Origin: Larix kaempferi
Lineage: Eukaryota; Streptophyta; Pinopsida; Pinales; Pinaceae
Assembly (NCBI GenBank): GCA_027924585.1
Contig: BSBM01000486.1
Span: 48,004,001 to 48,068,000, forward strand
Reading direction: 5' to 3'
DNA length: 64,000 bases
Part shown: positions 1-10,244 of the stretch, in pieces
Position numbering within the stretch: the first letter of the stretch is position 1
How the letters are laid out: each line of letters starts with the position of its first letter
The notes under the pieces: generated by a model
What the model was told of the DNA's origin: nothing
Databases searched by the model: none
What the model saw: only the letters and a program-made list of their open reading frames with translations
Translations under genes and position numbers: made by a program

Positions 1-962
1 ATTCACAATATAAATCGATGAGAAAATGAGTATTTCTATTAATATGAACAAGAAGTACAAGAAACAACCTCCTGTCGGCAACTCATATGAACCAAGAACT
101 AGGTCCCTCCACTTGTGCCTCCACCACTTCAATCCCCCATACAATGGAAAACTCTCAGGCAAAAGAATGAATACTTCACCATATATGAAAGAGTTTGGGA
201 GGTGAACATAAATGGTTCACAACAACTAGGATCAGTGGATATAGACTCAAGCAAGGAAAAATTTCGATAGAGTTTCAATGCTCTTCTCTTTCTCTTCCTT
301 CCATACACCATAATATCTCAATATATAACCCTCCAAAAGGCAAGTGAAAGGTCGAATCGACTCGTTTCAAAATACATGGAGGGCGAAAGGTCACAATGGC
401 CGCTTTTTGGAGTGAAAAATAGAGTTTTTACTCTCATTTACCTAAACGTCGATGTACGTTGGCTGTAGTGATGCACCCAACGTATACACGAGTTGTATTG
501 AAGTAGCTCGTGTACAGGAGGAAAAATAGGGAAACAGGGGTTCAAGGAGAACCACAAATATGGTTTTGAGTCTATAGATAGGTAAGGGAGGCCAAGGAGT
601 ATAAATTCTCACAAGGTGGGAAAATACGGTGTAACACTTGCAAAGTCTTATGTTGGAAAATATTCAACCTCGATGATCTGTGGGACCGATGAAGTTTGGG
701 AAATGAGTTGAGGTTCTCTAGGGGGTTCAATTTTTCTAGGTAGTTCAAAAGAACCACTTGAATTTGTTCTGTGCCACTTAGGTGGCGGTGGAGGCTCCAC
801 TATGAGTGGAGGAATGTTTCTTAACCTTATTGACATATGAGGAGGTTGGTCCTCCACAATTACAACAAAAATTTTCTATTTAATAAACCTAGGGGCCACT
901 AGAAAAATGATAAACAAACAACACATCCCTACAAAATTTCCTATAGTGATCCAGACCAAGCA
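1..962 (-). mobile_element. LTR of Gypsy family A, left copy, cut by the window edge
   Basis: This stretch is repeated with modest divergence at about 17071-18032. The right copy extends left to 16763, where a primer-binding-type sequence follows, so the repeat behaves as an LTR on the minus strand. About 310 bp of the left copy lie outside the window. Both copies start, in minus orientation, with TG[T/C]TTGG at their right edge (962 here, 18032 there). To the right the sequence turns abruptly into a protease reading frame, with no convincing polypurine tract. It may therefore be the 3' LTR of the same element after a deletion of pol, or a separate insertion of the same family into the protease. 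Confidence 0.75.
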
Positions 963-1646
963 ACAACTTTGGTCTTCCCATCTGCTTCCATGTCTGCTTA
1001 GTCAAGACATTTACCTTTGATCCTAAGTCAAGGATGATTTCATCCATCTCATAATATCCTGTCTACGCACTGAGACTCATTTCTCTTCCTATTCTTTTGT
1101 GGCTCTTGATGTGATGAACTGCGCTCTGGACAGTATCTGTCTCACTGCGTGGTTCATATTGGCTTAATAATTTTTGTAATTCCACTACAACGTATGTGCT
1201 CTTCAATAATTTCATACAGCTCCTTAGGAACTGCGCAACAAAGGTGCCTGTCTCTACTGCGGGGAACATTTTGTCATACACGGCTGGCATATCTTCCATA
1301 TGTGTTGTTTCACTTTGCAACGAAATTTTTGGTGACATAGGTGCTGGTTCTTTGAAGATGTCTGATGCTTCTTCAAAGGATTCTTTGCTTTTCTCCAGGT
1401 TGAAAGCAGGTGCTTTCCCAGTAGCTTTTCTTATCCATATCATTTCAACGGGGTTCTGCTTAGTTTCAAAGTCTCTAGAATTCGAAACTTCTGCTTGCCT
1501 ATCTCTCCATGTGACAGTGCCACTTCACGTCACTGCATTGATACTTGGATCTACAGCCCTTCTCTCTGCTGCGATCAACTAAACGTTTGGGTTAGGTACA
1601 TCTTGCTTTCTCTTCTGCATTTCTGCCGCTAACACTTGGAAGTCTT
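963..1646 (-). pseudogene. Element A gag tail and truncated aspartic protease
   Basis: Reading leftward on the minus strand, this continues the gag frame interrupted by element K. The end of a zinc-knuckle region is followed by a linker of about 126 codons (1443-1063) and then the start of a retroviral-type aspartic protease. The protease active site reads DLGS at about 1029-1018, followed by VNVLTKQTW and MGRPKL, which is typical of plant Gypsy proteases (usually D[S/C/L]G[A/S]). The frame contains stops near 1565 and 1063. It ends exactly where the LTR copy begins at 962, so the C-terminal half of the protease and all of pol are missing. In a working element this enzyme would process Gag-Pol inside the virus-like particle. 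This copy is dead. Confidence 0.7.
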
Positions 1647-2386
1647 TGTGAAAATCCTCACAGTAGATCTAAGAGATGATGTATATCTCACAAGAGTAAT
1701 TATTATTAAACAGGAAAATAGAAGAAGAGTGGTCAATACAGTATAATGAGCAACAGAATAATATGGTACAGTAGAACTCAGATAGAAGCAATAATTCTTC
1801 ACACACACTAGTTAATTAATCACAATATGGACAAATAAATAGTACAATGGTAGAGAGGATTCGAATGCCCAAGGTGGCAATTCGAATTAGCCTCTTAGAG
1901 TGATCATAAGATCAATAGAGTGTCATCGGAGCACAACTAGGTGTCCTCGTGACCATCGGAGCACAACTAGAAGTCTTCATCATCATCAGTGGAGTCATCA
2001 ATGCTCAAGTAACTATCAACCATCAGTCAAACTAACTCTGGTAGGTGTAACTGAGTGTAACTAACTGTAACTGAGTGTAACTGAGTGAACTGAGTGTAAC
2101 TAAGTGTAAATTGAAGAAAACTAGACTGGTAGGTGAAGAAGGGTGAGTTGCTCCCTAAAATCAAGGAAGAAGGGCGCATTAAGCAACTGGAGGGCTAAAA
2201 CTGAATAGTGAGAAGCTCCTGGGGGCTGGCTAAATGAGGGCTAGGTGTTGGAATGATGACTGGGATGCATGCAAAATGCATGCAAAGCCTAGAATGCATG
2301 CAAACCATAAAGGTGCATGCATGACTGAAAATGTAAATGATCAAAATACTGGTGGGACTAGGATGGAGTATAGGAATATCCTAACA
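1647..2386 (-). repeat. K 3' LTR (740 bp)
   Basis: Left LTR of K, the 3' LTR for a minus-strand element. It holds a run of degenerate TGTAACTGAG units near 2040-2110 and a cluster of CATGCA motifs at 2265-2322. It is 27 bp shorter than its partner, mainly because of fewer units in the TGTAACTGAG run. Confidence 0.9.
2265..2322. promoter_or_regulatory. Cluster of RY-type CATGCA motifs in the K LTR
   Basis: At least four ATGCATGCA or GCATGCATG blocks lie within about 60 bp, and the cluster is present in both LTRs (second copy 4500-4560). CATGCA is the RY element bound by plant B3 factors of the ABI3/FUS3/LEC2 group. The cluster sits near the 5' end of the LTR in the element's own orientation, where U3 control elements lie. 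A regulatory role is inferred. Confidence 0.45.
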
Positions 2387-2395
2387 CCCCCCCTT
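2387..2395 (-). promoter_or_regulatory. K polypurine tract
   Basis: The minus strand reads AAGGGGGGG directly upstream of the 3' LTR, the expected place for the plus-strand DNA synthesis primer. Confidence 0.8.
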
Positions 2396-2572
2396 AATCC
2401 ATCCCGGGCCCTGGTAACTAAGACCAAAGGTCACCCAATACAATGAATAATAACAATCAATAAACCAAGGAAGTGGGAAAATTTCATGGGAAACATACCC
2501 CCTCCTCAAAAAATAGACTGTAAGGCACACATAAAAATAAATGCTCCAAACTCAAGCAGGTGTGATGCTTGG

Positions 2573-3097
2573 TTATATGTCTGGAGGTATCTTCTTCTTG
2601 GGAAGAAGTGGATCATGCTCAAAAAGCATGTGCTTGTACTTGCTCTTCAGATCGAATGTGATGAGAACAAATCCAACAGTATTAGAATGATCCTTGAACC
2701 TGTGATTCGAATCAGCTAAGGTAGGATCAAATTTTTGAATGTCCATATAGTCCTTTGTCTTCTCGTTCGAACCACCATGGGTGAGATTATGCCAAAAAGA
2801 ACTATTACATGTTTGCTTGAAATCAAAATCAAATTTAAGACTTAAAAAACAGTTTCTTGAGATCTCCTTTGAACCAGTAGGGGTGAGATCAAAACTATCA
2901 TATGCATGAGGAATTATCCCAAGTAGTAATTGCTTAGAACCCAAATTAGATACAAGACTTGAATCATGGCTTCTTGAGATCTCCTTTGAACCATGAGAGG
3001 TGAGATCAAAACCAGTAGATGCATGAGAAATTATCGCAAGCGAATGGCCATGGCCATATTCTTCAATGACCTTCTGAAAGCACGAATTTATGATCAT
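2573..3097 (-). CDS. K second ORF, function unknown (174 codons)
   Basis: This is an open frame between the gag-like ORF and the polypurine tract of K. It contains an internal duplication of about 45 residues: two segments with the pattern H-A-x(4)-F-D-L-T-x(3)-G-S-K-E-I-S-R. This comes from a DNA-level repeat around 2850-3030. No enzymatic motif is visible. It may be a decayed 3' part of gag or non-coding sequence that is open by chance. It is listed because it fills the space where an autonomous element would have pol. Confidence 0.35.
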   Translation of the reverse strand: MIINSCFQKVIEEYGHGHSLAIISHASTGFDLTSHGSKEISRSHDSSLVSNLGSKQLLLGIIPHAYDSFDLTPTGSKEISRNCFLSLKFDFDFKQTCNSSFWHNLTHGGSNEKTKDYMDIQKFDPTLADSNHRFKDHSNTVGFVLITFDLKSKYKHMLFEHDPLLPKKKIPPDI

Positions 3098-3163
3098 ATA
3101 GTAGTATAAAAGAGGAGATAGCTGGAGAGGAGCGAATGCATTACCTTCAGTAGCTATTTTGAC

Positions 3164-3841
3164 CTATGAAATAATCATGTGATCATGATGCAAACCAACA
3201 GACACTGGTGCAAGAGAGGATTTAGGACCTTCTGCAATATCTAGAGTGTGAGTTGGCACAGAAAGAGAAGAAAGTTTGAGCATGAGTGGAGAATCTACAA
3301 GTTCTTTGTCAACAACTTCAATATGAGATGATACTGGTGCATGATCTGAGAGACCATCAAGGGGAGCGAATGGAACACTTTGATTGCTTTCGAATAGATT
3401 TGGACCAATCCCTTCATTCTTTCTGCCAAAGTTTTCATCCAGGTGAGCCCATAGCTCTTTTGGAGTCCATAACTCTCTTGGAGTTTCAACACCATCATGG
3501 TATTCGAAAAGAAATCTCTGATATTTAGGCAAAGAAAGCATCATTGTTCCAAAGGCCATGTCACCTTTATTCAACCAATCAATATTCTCTTCAAAGGATT
3601 CGAACTCTCTTTCAAAATAACAATCAAAGAGATCATGGCTCTTCAAATATGCTATCATTTTTGGTTTCCATTCATCATAGTTGAATGGAGAAAGAAGAGG
3701 GATTTCTTCTGAATCCATGGAAGCTGTAGAGGACCTGCAAAAACAATATAGAATAACTACAACTGCTACTGCTGCACTTGAAATCTTGGTAATAACCTGC
3801 AAAAAACTCTCAAGAATGGAGATAAACAATACTCTCAACAT
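3164..3841 (-). CDS. K gag-like protein, Copia type
   Basis: An open frame of 225 codons starts just inside the primer site. The first methionine is at 3841, but the conserved part begins at an internal ATG (3718) with MDSEEIPLLSPFNYDEWKPKM. The pattern F-x-Y-x-x-W-K-P-K-M-x-A-Y-L resembles the N-terminal domain of Copia Gag (DUF4219/UBN2 type), which builds the capsid-like particle. The protein is short: the later Gag part and the zinc knuckle are absent. The first 41 residues are hydrophobic (VAVVVILYCF) and may be untranslated leader. With no pol in K, the protein could at most supply particle or RNA-binding function in trans. Confidence 0.55.
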   Translation of the reverse strand: MLRVLFISILESFLQVITKISSAAVAVVVILYCFCRSSTASMDSEEIPLLSPFNYDEWKPKMIAYLKSHDLFDCYFEREFESFEENIDWLNKGDMAFGTMMLSLPKYQRFLFEYHDGVETPRELWTPKELWAHLDENFGRKNEGIGPNLFESNQSVPFAPLDGLSDHAPVSSHIEVVDKELVDSPLMLKLSSLSVPTHTLDIAEGPKSSLAPVSVGLHHDHMIIS

Positions 3842-3853
3842 GCTCTAATACCA
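3842..3853 (-). promoter_or_regulatory. K primer binding site, tRNA-iMet type
   Basis: The minus strand reads TGGTATTAGAGC directly after the 5' LTR. The usual plant site complementary to initiator tRNA-Met is TGGTATCAGAGC, so there is one mismatch. Confidence 0.8.
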
Positions 3854-4620
3854 TGTGAACATCCTCACAACAGATCTAAGAGATGATGTATATCTCAGAA
3901 GAGTAATTATGATTAAGCAGGAAAATAGAAGAGTGGTCAATACAGTATAATGAGGAACAGAATAATATGGTACAATAGAACTCGGATAGAAGCAATAATA
4001 CTTCACACACACTAGTTGATTAATAACAATATGGACAAATAAATAGTACAATGGTAGAGAGGATTCGAATGCCCAAGGTGGCAATTCGAATTAGCCTCTC
4101 AGAGTGATCATAAGATCAATAGAGTGTCATCAGAGCACAACTAGGTGTCCTCATGATCATCGGAGCACAACTAGAAGTCTTCATCATCATCAGTGGAGTC
4201 ATCAATGCTCAAGTAACTGTCAACCATCAGTCAAACTAACTCTAGTAGGTGTAACTGAGTGTAACTAAGTGTAACTGAGTGTAATTGACTGTAACTGAGT
4301 GTAACTGAGTGAACTGAGTGTAACTGAGTGTAACTAAGTGTAAACTGAAGACAACTAGACTGGTAGGTGAAGAAGGGCGAGTTGCTCCCTAAAATCAAGG
4401 AAGAAGGGCGCATTAAGCAACTGGAGGGATAAAACTGAATAGTGAGAAGCTCCTGGGGGTTGGCTAAATGAGGGCTAGGTGTTGGAATGATGACTGGGAT
4501 GCATGCAAAATGCATGCAAACCCTAGAATGCATGCAAACCCTAAAGGTGCATGCATGACTAAAAATGTAAATGATCAAAATACTGGTGGGACTAGGATGG
4601 AGTATAGGAATATCCTAACA
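3854..4620 (-). repeat. K 5' LTR (767 bp)
   Basis: Right LTR of K, the 5' LTR for a minus-strand element. It carries an expanded TGTAACTGAG run (about 4250-4345) and the second CATGCA cluster (4500-4560). The adjoining GTCTT at 4621-4625 is the target duplication. Confidence 0.9.
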
Positions 4621-6700
4621 GTCTTCAATAACATGATCAAAAGATTTACAATAATTACAGGTAGTACATGGATTGGTACAATCTCTAGATAAGTGACCTG
4701 GATGGCCACAGTTATAACATACATCTGGCCTCTTCATCTTCCTTGTCCTGGGCCAGTATTTCTTCCTCTTCCGCAAAATCCTCCATGGCCTCTGTATGTG
4801 CCTTGATCATACTGCGTGTTCTCTTGTTTCTGTGGATTTTCTTCTTGGAATATGTATACTCCACCATGCATGTGCTCCATATCTTTCTTTCTTTCCATCA
4901 TGAGGTCATATGATCTACAGTTGGAATCATTGTGTCCAATGGGTTTACAGAATGTGCAATATAAATTCTTAGGAGTTCGCACATGCTTCTGAATTAAGTA
5001 ATAGTCTTCTGGCCGGTGTCCTCTAGTTCTACAGATCTCACACCATGGTGCTTGGTTCTGATTCAGTGGGTTTGGTGCTCCATTGTTAAGGTATTCTGAA
5101 AATAAGGGACAATGATCTCTAGTGTGTCCTTCTCCTCTGCATCCTGTACACCAAACTTCTTGTCTTTGTTCTTTCCCCTTCTTCATGTCCACTTCATGTC
5201 CTGCAACTGTAATGTCAGGGTAGCTAGATGGGTCTGAATCTGAGACATTCCAGTGCTACTCTCTCCTATAGGTGAATCTTATAATTTCATCGCAATCTCC
5301 AAGGATTCTTTCGGTGAATCCAGCTTCTTCTGCATCAACGACAGTCTGATATGGGGAAACAATGTAGCTATAAACCACTCCTAGTGCTGTTGCGGTGCTA
5401 TGATAAACCTAACCTGGTCTAACAATGTCTTAAACTTCTAGTCAAATTCCCAAACCGTCTGATTAGTTTTTTGCTTAATTTCCTTCAATTATGTTATACA
5501 TTGGGATTCTGACTTTGGTTTCTTGAACTCACTCAGAAGTGCAGCCTTAATCTCCACTAAGGTTCTCTAATGTCCCTAAGAACATTTCATGAACCAACTC
5601 AAGGCTCTATATCTAAATGTAGTGACGAGCTGCGCTTGCTTCACAGCATCATCCAGAACTTGATTGACACTCCATACGGCTTCACATAGAAACCAATGTT
5701 CCTCAGGGTACTCTACACACGTTCCCTTAAATATCAGCAACTTAATATCGTCGGTCATCCTCCTTCTAGGTGGTATAGTAGTATTTTGAGTGGTGTTAAA
5801 GATGTTACTGCACAGAATGTTCTGAATCGGAATATTCTGAGTCAGGATGGTCTGAGTACTCACTCTCGCGGTGTTACTGGTATTGACGCTCTGAGGATTA
5901 GGAATATTAAAAACTGGAGGGTATCGAACTGGTGGATTTTGTGCAATAGGCGGCGCAGTGTTCACAACTAGTGGGTTCTGCGGAGTAATAGGCTAATAGG
6001 TGGCTAATGGAGGTGAGGTCTGGCTATCAAGCTCAGTTTGTAAATCAATATTTACGTGGATTCCATGTTCACTGGAAGTCTTCTTAGTAGTATACTTATA
6101 TCTTTTTCCACTTTTCAAATTGTGTGTATCTTCATCAGAATCACCATATATGCTATTGACCATTACAAATTCAAAATATTCTGGGATTTTTACTACATTC
6201 TTAAAACACCTTTCTCAACTAAAAGCATTTTAATATATAAACCCAGATTGTTCAGGTAATCACCTTTGAAACCTTTGAAAAACTCTGCTTCTGCTGTGCT
6301 GTAGGACTTCAGCATGTCCACAGTGAACTCTGTCACGAAGCCTTCTAGTATACTTTCAACCCAAAAGTCGACTGCTCGCGAGAGTGGACTATATATTACT
6401 TTGAGCCTCTCAATGAGCGCTGGGATCCACTCGGTCGGTACTTCTTCTGGTCTAAAACAATTTTTTTGCTCTGCGACTCTTGATATCCACTCGTGCAACT
6501 CGTTTCCAAAGGATGCCCAGAAAATTTCATGAACGTCCTTCCATAGGTACTTACTTAACCATTCTACATCGGAGAGATGTGGATTTGTTGGCTTATATAA
6601 TTTTCTTGAAGTTTTCTATAAAAACCCAGGTTCTACATGGTTCAAGGAACCAACAAAACCCCTTTTCACTGGCCCTTTTGGCAACAATTTGCGAGCAGGC
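4621..6700 (-). pseudogene. Element A gag, decayed
   Basis: The minus-strand frame runs from about 6690 leftward. It begins with an N-terminal domain (open block 6498-6193, EWISRVAEQKNCFRPEEVP), then a proline/asparagine-rich linker and the gag core at 5965-5576, including VEYPEEHWFLCEAVWSVNQ. Several zinc knuckles follow at 5192-4734, including CTGCRGEGHTRDHC, CEICRTRGHRPEDY and CTFCKPIGHNDSNC. A canonical CYNCGHPGHLSRDC knuckle lies at 4719-4678 and a weaker CNYC knuckle runs into the K insertion at 4620. Gag forms the particle and binds RNA through the knuckles. Stops and frameshifts lie near 6190, 5970, 5570-5200 and 4733. An array of four or five knuckles is more than the one or two usual in plant Gypsy Gag. 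Confidence 0.75.
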
Positions 6701-6719
6701 TGAGGTCTCACCCGAGGCA

Positions 6720-8150
6720 AAGTAATGGGGGGGTTGCAGAATTAGGTTTCCACAAACAGGTGATGAGTGTTTAACCAAACTGACGAGCAGTGCGCTACAG
6801 GACTCTCGCTGCAGACTTCGGGCTACGCGAAGCTTAACCCCTTCTCATTTAACACTTAGTCTATCACGCATCCAAGGACTGCGCGATGTCAAATGGTCTT
6901 TCGACGACATGACAACGCAACTGATAACTATGCTTCCTCTTTGGACTTAACGAACTTCAATGACTTTACTTAGAGTTTCCTATCCATTCATCAATTTCCT
7001 TAGTTTATTTATCTTATGATTTATGCAATATGACAAAACACAATGTACTGCGCACTTCCGGTGCTACGCTTCGAGGGAATCGCACGACATGAACTCCACT
7101 AATTCTAGTGTTTACTCAATTAACTTATGCATTCATTCTGAATTAGAAATATTTATGCATCTAACATTCGTCGACATATGCAATACTTAACATATTATTC
7201 CCATCTTCATTCTTTATGGCGAATACATATAAAAGTAAGAACATATAAACTGATAAACAAGATATTAAGCATTCATTGTAAGCAAATATACATATTCAAG
7301 CACATAAATAGTCACAAAACACAAAATTTAACGTGGTTCACCCCCAGGATGGGAGCTACGTCCACAGGAACTGTTGTTATATTATCCTGGGAAGGGTACA
7401 AGAGTTCCAGTCTATGCACTCAGCTGCAGACTGTCTTCTCTCTTGATAGGTCTCTGCACACATAGCTTGGAGAGCCTTTACAATAGCTTCCAGCAAAACA
7501 AATAAGTATTGCTCAAGATTATACAATGAAAATTCGAGATTAACCCTTTCCCTTACAAAATCTGCCCTTTTATAGATCATGCCCGTACGTCATGTCTTTA
7601 CAATGCATAGACAAAAACCCTAAGGTTTCCCAAAACTGTCATGGTTTTCCTCTAACCGGATTGTTAGGCTCTGATAGTGACTCCTCCATTGTGCCCATCC
7701 TCTACACGTGGTCACTTCATTTTCATCCCCCCTCCTGAGAGCATGCTGACAGGTCGCTTTCACCCAGTCGTTCCTTCTCTAACGGCTTTATGTGGCCAGT
7801 TCACGTAGTGTTTCCTTTGATTGTGCGACCAGTCGCTTTCCTTCTGCATTACTCCTTACCTACGTACTTGGTAATCATGGAGTATCTTAACCAAAAATAG
7901 ACCATCGATGGTATTACCGGAATGTATACCATTTTCCTTCCAAAACTCTGCTTTGTCGGATCTCTGTAGATCAAGCTCTTCGCAGCACTACCTCTTCGCA
8001 ACATTGTACTTCATAGTGTTGTATCTTCACGGCATTGTCTTCTTTACTCTGTCGATGCTGGCTTGCATTGTATCCTCGCAGCTTCCAAAATTGTCTTTGC
8101 CAAAAAGTATTCAACTAAACTACGCTCAACTCCGCAATTCCAAAAACTGT
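6720..8150 (-). mobile_element. LTR-like fragment D, minus orientation
   Basis: No protein is recognised in this 1.4-kb stretch. It contains the block ACGTGGTTCAC...GGAGCTACGTCCAC near 7330-7360, a feature commonly met in plant LTRs. On the minus strand there is a TATAAAAGG box at about 7573-7565. The left edge lies near element A gag and the right edge abuts the truncated pol of C at about 8155. I could not find matching LTR ends or a partner copy, so it may be a solo LTR or the 5' LTR belonging to the gag at 6700. Confidence 0.4.
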
Positions 8151-8154
8151 CTTT

Positions 8155-10240
8155 TCAAAAATGCCTTACTTCGGCCAGGCCCAACACCAGCGAAGGTAGA
8201 AGCCATTCTAGCTCTGCCTTCACCCACTAACATTCCAACACTCCAAAGTTTGCAAGGGCATGCAAACTTTCTACGTCGTTTCATTTGCAATTTTGCAGAG
8301 ATCACAAAAGGCTACATGAGGCTTCTAAAAAAGGACATCCCTTTCATCTGGGATGACGAAGCCCAACAATCCTTTGACAATCTGAAGGCATCCCTTAGTA
8401 AGGATCACGTTATTCAACCCCCCAACTATACACGGGATTGCATCTTGTATCTCACAGCTTCCACTTCCACCATTTGCATGGTGTTAGTCTAGGAAGATGC
8501 CAACGGCATAGACCATGTGGTTTATTATCTCAGCAAGAGTCTTCTCGACTCCGAAACCCGCTACTCACATGTGGAAAAGCTAGCTCTAGCCACATTTCTT
8601 GTTGTCTAGAGGTTCCTCCATTACATTCTTCTTTGCAAGACCACTATCATAGAAGACTTCAATCCAATGTACTACATCCTCACACGCCAAGTGCTTGGGG
8701 GAAAATATTCTCATTGTATTTTTGTCCTTCAAGAGTTTGAATTGGAATTTGCCAAGGCAGAATCCAAGAAATCTTTGGTCTTCACAGAGCTGATTTGTAC
8801 TTTGCCCCGTGTCACTGAGCAACCGGATCTCATCGATTCTCTCACAAACGAATCGTTGTTTCTCATTCGAACATCTGATCCTTGGTATGGGGATATCATT
8901 ATGTATCTCCAAACCCAATGCTTTCGGCCCGAACTCAATCGGGATGAATGTCGAAGCATTCGACATAATGCTAAGTATTATCTTATCATTAACGATACTC
9001 TTTATCACCATGGTGTTGACACCGTTCTATGACATTGTCTAACTTTAAACGAGGCTGAACACGTTCTCAATGACTGCCACTCTGGAGCATGTGGTGGTCA
9101 CCACTCTGGGATGGCTACAACCCAGAAGATATTATGCGTGGGATATTTCTGGCCCTCGATTTTCAAGGATTGCATTGAAACAGTCAAGAAGTGTCCACCA
9201 TTCCAATTCTTCCATAGCAAGAAGCTCTCGCATCCTACTCCACTTCATCCTGTTGTTGCTGTCGGCCCCTTTTCCAAATGGGGCATCGATTTCATGCATT
9301 GTAAGCTCACTTCAGCCGGGGGCATGGCTATGTGATAGTAGCCGTAAATTATTTCACAAAATGGGCTGAAGCGATGCCTACTTTTACATAAGATGGAAAA
9401 ATAGCAGCACAGTTCATATTCAACCATATTATAGCTAGGTTCGGAGTTCTGTAATCTATTGTGACCAATCATGGTTCCCATTTCAAGAACCATATGATTG
9501 AAGAATTGAGTGCCAAGTTGGGTTTTTCGTCACGAAAACTCAACCCTGTATTACCCATAGGAGAATGGCCAAGTAGAGGCTATAAACAAGGGCTTGAAGC
9601 ACATGATTCAACGCACTGTAGGTACCCAAAAGTCAATTTGGCACTTAGCTCTCTTTTCGGCTTTGTGGGCCTATCGAACCTCAATAAAAAATGCAACCGG
9701 GTTCACACCATTTCAATTGGTGTATGGCCTGGAAGCTATTTTACCAATTGAATGTGAAATTCTATCTTTAAAGATAGTCATTGAGCTAATTCCCAATACA
9801 ACCTCTGAGGAAGAACGGTTTATGTATCTATCCAAGCTAGATGAGACTCGCCACGATGCTACTCTGGCTAATGAATCCCACAAGAAACGCATCAAAGCAC
9901 AATATGACAAATCCATTCAACCTCGGATCTTTAACGATGGAGACCTTTTCCTTACATACGACCAAATGCATGACAAGTTAGGAAAAGGAAAGCTAGAGTC
10001 TATGTGGTACGGTCCCTATATCGCGAAACACGTATTGGAAAAAGGAGCTTACGAGCTCATCAACTATGATGGCACAGCCCTGCAATGGGCTATACCTCAA
10101 ACGGTTCTACATGTGGGTTTACCCTGCGTGAGACATATTGTACATATTGGACTTACCTTGTTTTCAGTTTTATTTCTTTTTGTGTGTGTCTGCATGGATT
10201 TTGTTTCATGTACCTTTATTTACCTTGACTTTTGCTTCTA
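8155..10240 (+). pseudogene. Element C pol: RT end, RNase H, integrase (Tat-type Gypsy)
   Basis: This is a plus-strand Gypsy pol that begins in mid-gene at the RT thumb (PAKVEAILALPSP). RNase H follows, with VVYYLSKSLLDSETRYSH near 8520 and KSKKSLVF-type sequence near 8770. Next come the integrase zinc finger (HSGACGGH near 9080, then CVGYFWPSIFKDC), the core (WGIDFMH near 9280, WAEAMPTF near 9365), and the C-terminal region (FTPFQLVYGLEAILP near 9710; KAQYDKSIQPRIFNDGD). Several stops and frameshifts are present (8492, 9030, 9335, 9560). The second catalytic Asp of the integrase core appears as TNHGSHF rather than T/SD[N/H]GSHF. Palm and fingers of RT, protease and gag are absent. It resembles the Tat/RIRE2-like lineage. 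Confidence 0.8.
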
Positions 10241-10244
10241 TGCA

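Larger units (their letters stand above)
1647..4620 (-). mobile_element. Element K: complete gag-only Copia-like retrotransposon, 2974 bp
   Basis: Two direct repeats (1647-2386 and 3854-4620) begin TGTGAA and end CCTAACA. They are flanked by a perfect 5-bp target duplication, GTCTT, at 1642-1646 and 4621-4625. A minus-strand primer site (TGGTATTAGAGC, one mismatch to the tRNA-iMet type) abuts the right LTR, and a G-run polypurine tract (minus strand) abuts the left LTR, so the element reads right to left. Inside are a short gag-like ORF and one further ORF. There is no protease, reverse transcriptase, RNase H or integrase, so it must borrow them. It sits inside the zinc-knuckle region of element A gag; removing it together with one TSD copy restores A's frame through this point. 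Confidence 0.9.

Noticed and set aside
4231-4578. 115-codon minus-strand frame in the K LTR rich in TLSYTQLHS repeats
   Set aside because: Produced by the TGTAACTGAG tandem units and CATGCA cluster; not a plausible protein.
8586-9011. 141-codon minus-strand frame
   Set aside because: Shadow of the plus-strand C pol, which gives a clear RNase H to integrase match in the other strand.
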